NCBI GenBank assembly: GCA_007922225.1
Contig: ML680086.1
Location: forward strand, 7,138,065-7,202,064
DNA: 64,000 nt
DNA from: Emydura subglobosa
Taxonomy: Eukaryota; Chordata; Testudines; Chelidae
Direction: 5' to 3'
Both the position numbers and the translations under genes were made by a program. Below, in pieces: positions 23,175 through 35,213 of this stretch. Under the pieces are notes generated by a model. That model did no database searches, was not told the origin of the DNA, and worked only from the letters and a program-made list of their open reading frames with translations. How positions within the stretch are numbered: the stretch's first letter is position 1; each line of letters begins with the position of its first letter.

Positions 23175-24485
23175 CTGCCTCTCACTAGTGGGGTTGTACC
23201 CGGTTCACGACACAAGTGGAATGGAAGCAGGGTCCCGCGGGTGTGTAGACAGAATCTTCATTTGTAAAGTGCAGCTACTGCAGGGGCAGCTCTGCTTTGC
23301 TGAGGGCCATTCTGGCACCTTGCCCAGAAGCTGAGGGCCGCACCTGTTAGTTTGTATGTCACAGAGCAGATTGTAAAGTCACTTGTCTTCCGCAGAAAGG
23401 CGTGGACTGTGGCCTGGACAGGTCCCAGCCTGCAATGCACCTGCTCAGAAGCCTCCCATCAGGTCAGGCTGAAACCCTGAATGCTGGGACCTACATGCAC
23501 CCGGTGTGATGGGGTGTACCAGTTCAAATCCGGGGTCAAAGCAAGAATCAGATTGATAATATCCTCTAGGTTTCCCCACCTTGCCTGCTCCCTTGATTCC
23601 TCCCAGAGCTGGGAGTGTTCCAGATGTTACAGATTCACGGGGTCTCTGACATCCTCAGTGCTTTGCTTCTGCAAACCCTGGTTTGTGAGTCGCTACTACC
23701 TTCCGCTGCTGTATCATCCTTCCTTTCTTCAGGATCCCTGACCTGGCTCTCTCTGCTTTGGAACTGGCTTTTCTGGCAGCAGCGAGCTCGTCTCAGGGGC
23801 AATCCAGTGCACAGGGCCATGCGGCGTCCATGCACCACTGAAATCTGATTCTGAGGGCTTATGTGAGGCCTTGTGCTGACCATCTGTCCTGGGGTGAACA
23901 TCACCCATTGCCTTTATCCACCCTCCTGGCTCCTCCAGGTTCTCCAGGGCAAGGACTGGCTAAGTGAGTTTGCGTCTAGCGCCTAACCACCATGTTCCCA
24001 TGCATGGGTGAAAGAGGTAAAGAGGCAAAATGTTGGGCAGATTCATCTTTCCAGACCCGGGAACCCCCACCTGAGTTATCCTGGGCACGACACGCAAATT
24101 TAAGCAGATCAACCTTCTCTTTCTCTTTCCCTGCAGCTGCAGCCCCAGCTGGAGCATTTGGCAGTATCCCGTGTGATCTCCCGGCTCCCCATCAGTAACT
24201 GAGCGGTCCTTTCAAGTGGCATATGGGTAAGTGCTGGTCTGGCCCCACGCACTAAACCTTCAAGACCAGGATGTTTTCTAACCTTACTAACCCTGCCCTA
24301 CCCTGGTGACTACCCCTTAGGGAACCCTCCTTGTCCCAGCAGTGTGGACAGAGAAATCTCCAGAAGTAGCTGCTCTAACAGCCCTCTGTGTTGTGTGTAT
24401 GTGTGTTTGTGCGCCCACACGCATTGTGTGTATACATAGCACCGCTCTGCCTTCTAGTGGATAGACTCAGAACTGCCCAGAGCTG
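23175..24485. other. Unassigned non-coding stretch
   Basis: No conserved frame or named repeat seen. Confidence 0.35.
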
Positions 24486-24493
24486 CTCTAGGG

Positions 24494-25026
24494 CAGTGGT
24501 TCCCAATCTTTCTAGCTGGAGGGCCACAGATATCATTTTTACAACCTGAAGGACCACCAGTCCCTGCCAGCAGGCCCCTCCCCCTGCCCCCACACCCCTT
24601 GCAGCCAGACGGAAGGAGTTCAGCTAGGAGGCTGCCTTTTCGCTGATCTCCCATCCCCCTGGCAGCAGCAGGGAAACAGCACTCGTCCTGTAGCCCCGTG
24701 TGCTCCACCTGGGACCCTAGGCAGTGGCTCCCTTCTGCAGCCAGGGGGATGGAGGATCAGTGCTCTCCTGCCTCTGGCTCCAGCAGGGACCCCAGCACCT
24801 AGGCACCCAGAAGCAGCACTTTTCTGTGCTCCCTGCTCCAGCCAGGGGGAGGGCAATGCTGATCTCCCGTCCCCTTGCCTGCAGCCAAGAGCCTGCACTG
24901 ATCTTGTAGCCCTGTGGCAACGCGCTCCGCCTGGGTCTTTAGGCAGCGGCTCCTTTCTGCAGCCAGCAAAAAGGGAGTGGCAGGCCACTTTGAAAGCCCC
25001 CACGGGCCACAGGTTGGGAACCACTG
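24494..25026. mobile_element. hAT-type non-autonomous transposon
   Basis: Begins 'cagtggttcccaatc' and ends 'ggttgggaaccactg', good inverted ends. Flanks ctctaggg (24,486-24,493) and ggctagta (25,027-25,034) share the ctag core of a decayed 8-bp duplication. The interior holds degenerate repeats of the 'cagccagggggatgg'-type unit and overlapping chance frames but no transposase. Confidence 0.65.
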
Positions 25027-25034
25027 GGCTAGTA

Positions 25035-26880
25035 CAGTCAGTGTGTTGGGGGCCTCCGTTTAGCTCAAACAGTAGGGCCTGGGCTTTCCCAGCAGGCAGG
25101 TGTGAGTGCTGGCTCACGGGTGCTCTGCCAAGTCTCTCTGGCCCAAGGACTCGGTTAGCACGAGGTTTGTGTTGTTTATGCGGCGGTTGCCGGGTGCCGA
25201 AGTGGACGATAAAGAACCCCCAGGAAGGAGGCTGCTGACGTAAGAATCAGCTCAACAGTTTTCTTGTCACTGCGATGTCACGAGTGACTTACATCATGTC
25301 GTTATAAAACTTCCTGGGACCGTCAGGACCCGCCCAGCCCATGGTGCTGAGTGCAGCATAAGAACCTATATGATTAAATAGCACGTGAAGACAAGGAATG
25401 TCTCTGTTCCGGGGTCCCAGCTGGGCAGCTGTGGAGGCTGATGCTGCGTGTCTATTTTAAGATCTAAGCCAAAATGTGCTGTATTTGAATCAGCTGCTTA
25501 GCTTACAAATCACGACTCTGCTGCTCAACCACCTCTGCCAAGCCGCCCCCGGGCCGTCCCATCTCGCCCACGCGGAGCTGAGCGTTCGCCAGCGTGGATG
25601 GGACAGGAGTATAGTTTCTCCTTAGCGAAGTGACCTTTCAGGTTTCAACTGCGACTGCAGTAGCTGATTTTGCCGAGCACTCGGGGACAGGCGCAGGGAC
25701 TGCAGTGCGGCAGTGAGGGTGACACCTGTCCACTCCTGAGGTTACTGCATCTCTGACCCCTTGGGGCCTCCTTGAGGGCACCCCCTTAGGTCTCAGGCCT
25801 CTAGCAATCACCTTCCTTGGGGAGGTCCCATGACTTGCGCTCTAGACAGGGGACGTAGGCTGCAGTTCACGTGATCCTCTCTGCAGGCCAGACTTTCGTT
25901 CAGCGCTTGCTCTCAGGGGCAGTGCCAGGGTTAACCAGGGACCAGCCAGCCTGCAGACAGCAAAGGATTGGTCAACTCAGAACAAAAGCATCACAGAGAG
26001 ACCAGAGTCTGAAAACACTGGACAGTTTATATGCATGCCCAGCTTCCCAGTGGTCACCTATCCGCCACCTCGAGGGCCTGGCAGGTTTCCAAAATCTTAC
26101 AGGCCTCTCACAGGGCCTGTCCCTCTGCATAGTGCCATGTCTGTCAGTTTTTGTGGGTGTGATCTCTCCCTCCCACCCCAGTGTCAGGCGGGGCACTTTC
26201 TACTGGTCTCACGTCTCTGTTTGCCAGGCCAAACCAGTTGGGGGGGTTCAGGCTTCTCCAGATTTGTTTCCAGCCTGTGGATTTGCACTGATTACCCTCT
26301 CACTTCCCGGAGACTTTAGTTCCTGCAGGGAACCCTGTAACGCCCCGGGATCACAATCCCTAGCCCACAGAGACACAGATAATTTGCACAAAGCTGACTC
26401 GATACGTGTCTACAGTATCTGTCACAGCCCACCAGCAGCAGAGCTCCAGGGAAAATGCTCCTCCTGCTACTTTCCCCGTTCCCAGAACTACACAGCTTAG
26501 GTCCATGTATCATTTCCCACGCTGGCCTCCAAGGGACTGGTGGCTTCAGACCCAGAGATTCGTACACGTGTGGGAACTCACACGCAGCCTTTGGACTGTG
26601 GGCAGCTCTAGGGGGGTGGAGGGGTGAATGCCATGCCCAAGGAGTGGGTTTGTGGGGGAGAGAGGGGAGGGAAAAGAAATGCACATGTTCTGGGAGATGG
26701 AAGGAATGCCAAAGGGTGAGGGGGAAGGGCACAGTTCCAGGGAGGAGGAGAGCGCAATGCATGTGGCAAAGGGGTGGCACTGGGAGGTGGAGCCATGAGG
26801 CAGGGAAAGCGGAGAGGAAAGCCGCCTATTAGGGAGGGGTGATGCATTGAGAAACAGGCTCCTCCAGGTGTGCCCTGGCT
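25035..26880. other. Unassigned stretch
   Basis: A 209-codon plus-strand frame at 25,871-26,500 and opposing frames are present. None has a recognisable domain, codon pattern or splice context, so I do not call a gene. Confidence 0.3.
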
Positions 26881-27351
26881 CTTGAACTTCTGAAGATCGT
26901 CGTATGCAGCTTGGAGGGTCAGGACATTTGACCACTCCTGGAATAGATCTTCTTGGCCTACCACTCCATCTGAGGCCATCCTTGAATCCGCCTTCAACAA
27001 CCATTTTCTGATCTGGGCCAAGTAAATTAGCTGCCACATCGCACCATGAATCTGACAAAAAATGTTACCAGACTGGCTTTATTCTTGGAATTTCCAGTGA
27101 ACTTACTGTGCTGGGACGGGCGCATTGGGATCATGAATTTGGATTTCATTGCTTTAAGAGGATTGCCTTAGTGCATGCTCAAAAGCTTTAATTACATCTT
27201 TGACAATATATCGACCAAAGACACAATCTACACTTCTGCAGCTCTCATAGCTCTGTAGAGGTTGGCATACTATTCTGAAGCCTGGTTCAGCAAGTTCTGC
27301 AAAGTTAGTTGCTCCTACTTGCCTGACTATTGTATAACAGCTGTGCCATCC

Positions 27352-27505
27352 ACTAGGAATGGGTGATGGGATGGATCACTTGAGGATTAGCTGTTCTCAT
27401 CATTCCCTCTGAAGCACCTGGCATTGGCCACTGTCAGAAGACAGGATACTGGGCTAGATGGACCATTGGTCTGACCCAGTACGGCCGTTCTTATGTTCTT
27501 ATCTA
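27352..27505 (+). mobile_element. CR1 3'-end fragment inserted in the decayed element
   Basis: Carries 'tcactgaggattagctg'-like sequence, 'ggcattggccactgtcagaa', 'gggctagatggaccattggt' and 'ctgacccagtacggccgttc'. The same tail closes the CR1 at 34,070-35,213. Only the last ~150 bases are present. Confidence 0.75.
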
Positions 27506-28879
27506 AGCTGTGGGCATGTTGGATGCTGGCAGCTGATACACTGACTCTGTTTCTTTTTCTAATTCATGCAATATTTTGCTCTTTGCAGTTTTATTCAGGG
27601 TATTGTCAGAACATGCTAGGGCACATGAAACTATAGAAAGCTCATGTGTGAATTTCCTTCAGATCAATCTCTCTTGTTCGTGCAGCCACTACAAGATAGC
27701 TAAAAAACTTCCTGTCTGCACTGATAGTCACTTTCTTATTGCGACTAACTTTTGATTTGATTTTGTTGCTTAGAAATGCAAATGTCTTGATGTTGTGCTT
27801 GGGCAAGTGGTTCAAAGAATCCTGCAGTGTTTGAATTTAATCTGTCTTCCACACACTGTTTCAATGCTCTGATTCCTGCGTCATTTGCAGTAACAAGCTT
27901 GGTGGCAACTCCGTTGCAATGTTGGTGAGGGCTAACAAGTCAGCATTCAAATCAAATGGGTTTGCCATGGATTCGGTGATGGGGTGAACAAACTTACTCA
28001 CGTCTCCTGCGTCGTGCTGCATGCAACATGGCACAGCCTCCTTGCGTAGCCTGGTGAGTCTACCATGTCGCACAGTCCCTTCATGGAAGCTGTGAGATCT
28101 GAGTGCTGATGAGCAGTGAAGAACTATTTAGCCGAGGCTCCTGGTTTCAAAATGAAACCCCCTTTACGATCACAGTTCACTGTTCGATCAAGTGCCACAT
28201 CTGTCCAGGCTTGGCTGAATAGTTCTAGACTAAGCCACAGCGTGATTTCCTTGCACAAACTGCTCATGAACTTCAAGGGAATAACCTGCCAGCCATATCA
28301 CTGATGTACACAGATACCCAGTGGACATAGTTGGTCCAGTCAAAGACAAAAGAGAGTGGTAGCATCGCTACAGCCTCCGCAAGATACAGGTTCTGATTGC
28401 TTTTATGTTCTGCTCTAATGAAAGACGTTAGGATGTCAACCATTTTGATCTAATCATCTCACAATGTAAAGGTGTGGGAAGCTGCTGTTCCAAAATCGCG
28501 GAATGTGTGCCATACCTGAGGGCATCGCTGAGCTGGGAAAGCCTTGCTGTGAGACTTGTTCCACCATTGCTTGAGAACCACATTTTGACATTCCTGCAGC
28601 TTGCTTGCCCTTGGTGAGGTTTACATCACAGTCAATCTTCTTCTCTTGTACCCATTTACAGAATGCTTGCCACCACAGTCCAGACAGCGGGGCCTTCACT
28701 TCACGCTTGCATGATTTGTGTTTAAGTTGATTGTTTGCCGTATTGCTACCGTATACCTGAGATTCCATGACACTTCCTTCCAGACCACTCTACTCGTATG
28801 TCTTTCCAATTACAGCCAGAAATGTCTCTGCTATGTAGATACCACCCATTCTCAAGGCAGGTTTCTGAAATTCTTCTGA

Positions 28880-30017
28880 GGTGTTACCCACACACTAGGG
28901 CACCCTGCCTTTACCCCAATCCATAGGGCTCAAGGCATAACCCAGTTAATTTAGGCACTCCCCCCCTTTCCCAGTTCATACCTTAAGGCTCAAAGGCACC
29001 CCTCCACCCTTTCCTAATCCATAGGGCTCCAGGGGGAGAAGGCACCTACCCTTATTCAATTCACACTTTAGGGCTCAGGGTCACTCATTCCCAGTCCATA
29101 GGACTCCAGGTGAAACTAATATAAGTACCCACACCCTTTCCCAAATGTGTAGCGCTCTAGGTGTATGCTACTGTGGGTTTGCAGGATCTTTTACCAGTGA
29201 AGGAGCCTTACACAGTAATCTCCTTATCCACTATTTATGAACAACTACCAAAACAGAATACACACACTAAGCATACAATGCTCACCACTCCCAATAAGGC
29301 AGACAAACTTCTCCTGGTGGCCAATCAGGATTAGATCATTTGGGGACTCCGGCTTCTGCACAGTGTGGTTGGCAGGGTGTTGAGGTCTGGCAGCTCTGAT
29401 CTTCTTGGGCTCTGTCCTTGTCCTGGTCCTGGAATTAGGTTCCAAAACACTTCCTTTTGGACCTTAGTTTATATAGTTAAAACTTGGGTCCTTCTTAGCT
29501 GTACCTTAACCAATCATTTAAACTAAGGTACTACGAAACACCAATCCTAGCCCATTACGAAACAGTTCTTTAACCAATCATATCCCACCACCTTAATTGA
29601 TTTGAATAGTGCACAGTTAGTTATGCAACAGACAGAATCAATCAAAGAACCAGACAGAAATCATTCAGATAAACAATAGAGAATTGGGGACCATAAAGGC
29701 AAAACAATAAGAAGTGTAGATTTTACAACCACAACTGTTGATAAGTGATTTCTTTCCAGACAGAATGCTATCCAACAAAGTTTTCTTTAAGCATTTTAAT
29801 ATCTGTTTCTTTATCTGGTGGTGGTAGATACTATTAAGACAGTAGCACCTTCTTAACAGCCTGATATTACATTGTTTTGAAGTAATTTCAGGAATGTGAA
29901 GATGTGACTACATGCCACTTAGACTAAGCAGTAGCAGTCATATCAGGAACAGCAGCAGCCATGAGGTAAGAACAAGGCCTAAGCTTAGTCAAAAACAAGG
30001 CTTCAGACCTTACAGAG
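28880..30017 (-). mobile_element. LTR-like insertion, possible solo LTR
   Basis: The host element's frame is cut between IQWR (about 30,020) and EFQKPALRMGG (about 28,875), which defines an insert of about 1.1 kb. On the minus strand it begins TGTAAGG and ends ACACCTCA, fitting TG...CA LTR ends. It holds a TATATAAA-type box near 29,470-29,480 but no coding sequence. No target duplication was confirmed, so a solo LTR of an endogenous retrovirus is a hypothesis. Confidence 0.4.
28900..29165. repeat. Degenerate tandem repeat inside the LTR-like insert
   Basis: About five imperfect units of roughly 45-65 bases each carry 'ttccca(g)tccatagggctc(a)gg' followed by 'gcac/ccc' runs. Examples start near 28,915, 28,970, 29,010, 29,060 and 29,090. 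Confidence 0.5.
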
Positions 30018-30317
30018 GACCTCCACTGAATCTTGTTGCAATATGTAGCCCCATCAAATGTCAAGACACTGTAATCTTGGCCGAGTGTCCTAGACATCTT
30101 GCTGACATTCCTCAATACAGCGCAAACTGAACTCCAGTCAGTCAGTGATGCTGGCAGCTCTGGACCATAGCCAGTAAGTGTTCCTGTTCGTATGGTAGAT
30201 GAGATCGTCATATTAAAAGCCATCCATCCTGGTACTTGCTGAGCATTCACCTTGTCAAACTCAGTCTCAAATAGCTTGTTGGGCAGCATCTTCGCATTAT
30301 CCATTGCAGATCAAGAC

Positions 30318-33120
30318 TGGTGGCTTGTTCGCAAACCACAACATCAGTATACCAGTTCAACGAAGCTTAGCTGAAGAGACAGTTTATCATAAGGGGAGCA
30401 AATAACACCCAGGTGGAACTGAGAACAAATGCACACACATGCACCACCTCTTGGGCACCCTACTCTTAGCACCGAGTAACCACACCGGCACTAAAATAAG
30501 CCTTGTGATGCGACAGACACGGCCTGGATAATCCAATGTTCAGTACCCATGCCCGGGGTCCGATTTTCAGAAAAGCTCAGCTCCCAGACCTACCATTGCC
30601 CAGGGAGTCAGGTCCCTCCTGGTCCGGGCTGCTCGCTGACACAGCAAAGACAGCCCTCCACCTGCCAGCTCTGCTTCGACCCAGGCCGACTCAACGCCAG
30701 CCCCTCACACCGCCTGGCTGCGTGCAATTGCAGAACGTCATCTGAGGGAGCCCCCAAGACCTGGAGTGTTTTCCAAACCAGGGGAAATTACAGGAAAAAA
30801 CGTCCATTCCTCAAGCTTCCGAGTGAACCGTTTGGACATTTGATTTTTAAAAAGGCTTCTTAGTAGCCCTTCTGATACACAGTTCAGGAGGATTATGCCC
30901 CTATAAATCAATCCCCCTGCCAGGAATTTCTGCTCAGGATGCAACACCAATGATTAAATTGACAGTCAGAACTGACTTGGTCATCTGCCCCTTCTCCTTA
31001 GCATCTGACATGTCCAGACACCACTGACAATTTTTTTTAACTGAATTTGAATGTGCCTGCTCTGAATGAGGCACTCTGCAAAGTGCACAGTCCCTCGCAC
31101 CTAATCCGGCTCGGGGCATTCTGAGTAACATCATAAAGTACAAACAATAACGGACTCCAAAGGGATCCCTTCAGAGCATCAGAAGAAATGTAGACTGAGA
31201 GCCAGGACGGCAAACAAGCTGCGGCCTGGAGACCTCAGCACTGCTGACCTGTGTAATAATATCACTGGAGAGAGCTGGGAGCAATTTTCAGAAGCAGCCA
31301 GTGCTGGCCTAATTCTGCTCCCTTTGAAGCCGAGAATCCCAGCCCGTGGCCTACATAAGTTCAGCGGCTCAATGCCCTGATGACAAGAAACCCGGGTGAA
31401 TGCCTGGATCAGCTGAGAGCTGAAGGGCTAGCAAAACCTGCACCCAGTGACAGTGAGACGAGTGCCTTTCACACCCGATCCAGCCCAGAGTCCTGAGGCA
31501 AAAATGCAACCCGGGTGCCTGCACCGGGGACCAGATGCCCCTCCCACCCGCAAGACACACGCTACCTAAGGCTCACAACCCCCTCCCCACACAGACACAT
31601 ACACCCTGGACACAAATATACCCAGCATGCCCCACACCCCCTGCAAACCCGCTGCCACACCACATACTTGTACACTAGAGCTCTGGTAAATATTTGCAAA
31701 CCCGCAGGGAGTCCTGGCACCTCCCGTGAGGCTGAAGCCCCAAGATCGTCCTCCTCCAGCCCAGGGGCTGGAGCCCCGAGCCCCCACCCCCACTCTGGGC
31801 CTTGGAGTTTTTATAGCATGCTGGGGGAACATGGGGGCTCTGGGAAATAATCTATGAGAATTTAAGCCCTGCCCCAGAACACACTCTAGCCCAGCCTGTA
31901 ACGGGGTCCCTATTGCATTTCTTGTGTGACTATGCAGATGCTGGGAGGGCTAATGCTAGGATGCGCTGTGGGTGTCTCTATCCTCCCTGCCCTGTCACAA
32001 GCTTCAGCCCACGCTAGGGAGAGAGCGCTTTAACAGCACATTTTGAGGCCTTGGTTGATTTAAAGTTGAACTAGAGATGCCAGTGCTCTGCTCCTGGGGG
32101 AAGGAAATATATGGGCACGAGGCCGAGCATGGGGCGAGGGGATGGGTGACTGGCAAGGGGAAGGCGCTGTTCCTCTCAGCAGCTATTTCTGTGATGGCAG
32201 GATGCTGGAGCCACTGTGTCATTGGCAGTATACACCTGTTTATCTGACATGGCGGGTTTCTTTTTCTGCCCATAGTTCTTGGCGCTACACCTGAGCCCTG
32301 GCGTTCCTAGTGGGGGATGCAGTTCCTGGCCATTTCCCGCCCGAAGCGCATTATCATCCTGCAGTTCATCTTTACTCAGAATCGTTCCATTTCGCAGCGG
32401 AAGCATCATGAGTCATTGGTTGTATTGGGCAGGGCCGAGCGCCTCTCCCTGAGATCAGCCTCCCTCCCGCTGGGTGCTGCATAAACACACCAGGAAAGAC
32501 AGCCTGTGCCCCAGAGAGTTCACATGCTCCATAGAGCAGACGCACAAAGTTTGGGGAAGGAAACGGGCGCAGTGCGGTGAAGTGACTTGGCCAAATGGCA
32601 GAGAAACGTCGGTACCCAGAGGGTTTAGAACCCAGGAGTCCTGGGCTAATGCTCTAGCCACCCAACCATGGCACTTCCTGTAAAGAGCCCGGCTTTGGCT
32701 CTCAACTGACCGCATTGGCATTAAACCCGTTCATCGAGATCCACCAAGAGACACTGAAGGACCAGCTACATTCAATGAGGTGAGTCTGTACCTTGTTTCC
32801 AGAGACAGGGGCTGAGCCACTGCATGCAGATCTGAATTTGGGCCAGGGATATTTGGGTCCTGGGGCTTTGGCCCAGGCTTCTATCAGGTGATGGAGACAC
32901 TCGCTGAATTATCTCTGTCTGGCCAGATCCAGCCCCTCAGCAGATGGGTTCAGGATATTCTCCTGACTTAACTCCTGCCAGCCTTGAATGGTAAGCACAG
33001 ATGGACATGGTGGGAGTCCATAGTCATAGTGTTGTGACTGGACCGGAGGCTTTGGACCATGAAAGTGGGGAGTCCCTGAACTAAGCAACACCAGCTAAGA
33101 AGGGAGCTGGGCCTAAAGTT
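30318..33120. other. Unassigned stretch with a MIR
   Basis: A MIR-like SINE in reverse orientation lies at about 32,560-32,690 ('agtgacttggccaaatggca', 'aacccaggagtcctgggcta'). The rest shows no exon or named repeat. Confidence 0.3.
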
Positions 33121-33129
33121 ACAGTTGTA

Positions 33130-33925
33130 GAGAAAGTCAAAGGTAATGGTTTATAAAGTGCTGTGCTACACTTAGGGAAGAAAAAGCAAATGCACAAATA
33201 CAGAATGGGGGGTAACTGGCCTGGCAGCAGCACAACTGAGAAGGATCTGGGAATTGGGATGGATCACAACCTCCACAAGAGTCAGCAATGCCATGCTGTT
33301 GCAAAAAAAGCAAATGCAATTTTAGATTGCATCAACAGAGGCATAGCGTGCAAGTCATGGGAGGTGATAGCACCGCTCAACTTGGTGCTGGTTAGGCCTC
33401 AGTTGGAGCATTGTGTCCAATCTTCTTCACCAATGTATAGAAAGGATGTAGAGCAACTGAAAGGATCCAGAGGCGAGCAACCAAGATGATGCAAGGGATG
33501 GAAGGCAAGCCACATGAGCAAAGGCTGAAGGAGCTGGGTATATTTAGTTTGGAAAAGAGGAGATTGAGGGGGGACATGATAACAGCCTTCAAATACTTGA
33601 AAGGCTGCCATAAAAAAGATGGAGAAAAGTTGTTCCCTCTTGCCATAGAGGGCAGGACAAGAGGCAATGGGTTCAAACTACAGCAAGGCAAATTTAGATT
33701 AAATCTCAGGGAAAACTTCCTACCTATAAGAACAGTAGGACAATAGAGCAGACTGCCTAGGGAGGTCGTGGAAGCTCCTTCACTGGAGGTTTTCACAAGG
33801 AGGCTGGATAGCCATCTGTCTGGGATGGTTTAGACGCAACTCGTCCTGCATCTTGGCAGGGAGTTAGACCAGACGACCCTTGTGGTCCATTCTGACCCTG
33901 TTGTTCTATGGAAGGGACAAGACTC
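33130..33925 (+). mobile_element. CR1 LINE, 5'-truncated ORF2 C-terminus and 3' tail
   Basis: Two frames (33,163-33,489 and 33,486-33,746) together cover the C-terminal part of a CR1 ORF2: STTEKDLGIGMDHNLHKSQQC, then VRPQLEHCVQ, then FSLEKRRLRGDMITAFKYL. One frameshift lies near 33,470-33,486. The 3' tail is 'cattctgaccctgttgttct'. It lacks the reverse transcriptase core and cannot move by itself. Confidence 0.8.
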
Positions 33926-34069
33926 TGAGGCCTGAAGCCCCGCTCCATGTGCATCAGGTTCTTGGATAGCCCCATCTCTGCAGCTTTGAGCTGTGTCTCC
34001 TCACAATGCTCTGCAGAAGTTGGGAAGTGCTGTCCCCATTTCCCAGATAAGGCACAAGGCAGATGAAAA

Positions 34070-35213
34070 GATAGGAAACGAAGGGTAGGAATAAATGGTT
34101 AGTTTTCAGAATGGAGAGAGGTAAATAGTGGTGTCTCCCAAGGGTCTGTATTGGGAACAGTCCTGTTCAACATATTCATAAATTATCTGCAAAAAGGGGT
34201 AAACAGTGAGGTGGCAAAATTTGCAGATGATACAAAGCTACTCAATTAGTTAAGTCCAAAGCAGACTGCGAAGAGTTGCAAAGGGACCTCACAAAACTGG
34301 GTGACTAGGTAACAAAATGGCAGATGAAATTCAATGTTGATAAATGTAAAGTAACGCACATTGGAAACCATAATCCCAACTATCCATATAGAACGACAGT
34401 CTAAATTAGCTCTTGCCATTCAAGAAAGAAATCTTGGAGTCATTGTGGATAGTGTTCTATAAACATACACTCAGTGTGCAGTGGCAGTCAAAAAAGCTAA
34501 CAGAATTTTGGGAATCATTAGGAAAGGGACATATAATAAGATAGAAAATATCAAATTGCCTCTTTATAAATCTATGGTATGCCCACATCTTGAGTACTGT
34601 GTGCAGATCTGGTCGCCCCATCTCAAAAAAGATATATTGGAATTGGAAAAGGTACAAAAAAGGGCAACAAAAATGATTCAGGGTATGGGAAAGCTTCCAT
34701 ATGGGGAGAGATTAATAAGACTGGGACTTTTCAGCTTGGAAAGGAGACGACTAAGGGGAGGATATGATAGAGGTCTATAAAATCCTGACTGGAGTAGAGA
34801 AAGTAAGCAAGGAAGTGTTATTGATTCCTTCTCATAACACAAGAACTACGAGTCACCAAATGACATTAATAGGCAGCCGGTTTAAAACAAACAAAAGGAA
34901 GTAGTCACACAATGCACAGTTAACCTGTGGAACTCCTTGCTAGGGGATGTTGTGAAGGCCAAGACTATAATGGGATTCAAAAAGAACTAGATAAGTTCAT
35001 GGAAGGCAGGTCCATCAATGGCTATTAGCCAGGATAGGCAGGGATTGCTGTTTGCCAGAAGCTGGGAATGGGCGATAGGGGGTGGATCACTTGATGATTA
35101 CCTGTTCCATTCATTCCTTCTGAAGCAGCTGGCATTGGCCACTCTCAGAAGACAGGGCACTGGGCTAGATGGACCATGGGTCTGACCCAGTATGTCCGTT
35201 CTTATGTAATGAT
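34070..35213 (+). mobile_element. CR1 LINE of a different subfamily, with RT active-site fragment
   Basis: The frame AKFADDTKL at 34,214-34,243 contains the FADD catalytic motif of CR1 reverse transcriptase (34,220-34,231). Downstream, 34,481-34,780 encodes PHLEYCVQIWSPHLKKDI and LFSLERRRLRG from the ORF2 C-terminus. The tail ends 'ctgacccagtatgtccgttc'. Frames are broken several times. It lies only about 150 bases after another CR1, with a different tail. Confidence 0.8.

Larger units (their letters stand above)
26885..30310 (-). pseudogene. Decayed multi-kb coding element of unknown family
   Basis: Reading the minus strand from 30,304 down, fragments of one long protein appear in order although frames and stops intervene. 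They are VPGWMAFNM and YSVLTFDGATYCNKIQW (30,240-30,020), LRMGGIYIAETFLAVIGKTYE (about 28,860-28,790) and IPRFWNSSFPHLYIVR (28,500-28,454). RTVNCDRKGGFILKPGA (about 28,190), MANPFDLNADLLALTNIATE (27,960-27,900), TREIDLKEI (about 27,660) and AKSKILHELEKE (about 27,570) follow. From memory this order matches a long repetitive uncharacterised protein in many animal genomes, often assumed mobile; I cannot name it. It is interrupted by a CR1 tail (27,352-27,505) and an LTR-like insert (28,880-30,017). Confidence 0.5.

Noticed and set aside
24620..25117. 165-residue minus-strand open frame
   Set aside because: Lies in the interior of a non-autonomous hAT with tandem units; chance frame.
25871..26500. 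209-residue plus-strand open frame
   Set aside because: No recognisable motif, unusual start context, opposing frames of similar size.
26546..27058. Minus-strand frames of 170 and 143 residues
   Set aside because: Overlapping frames; composition is proline and histidine rich as in chance GC frames, and the end overlaps the decayed element at 26,885.
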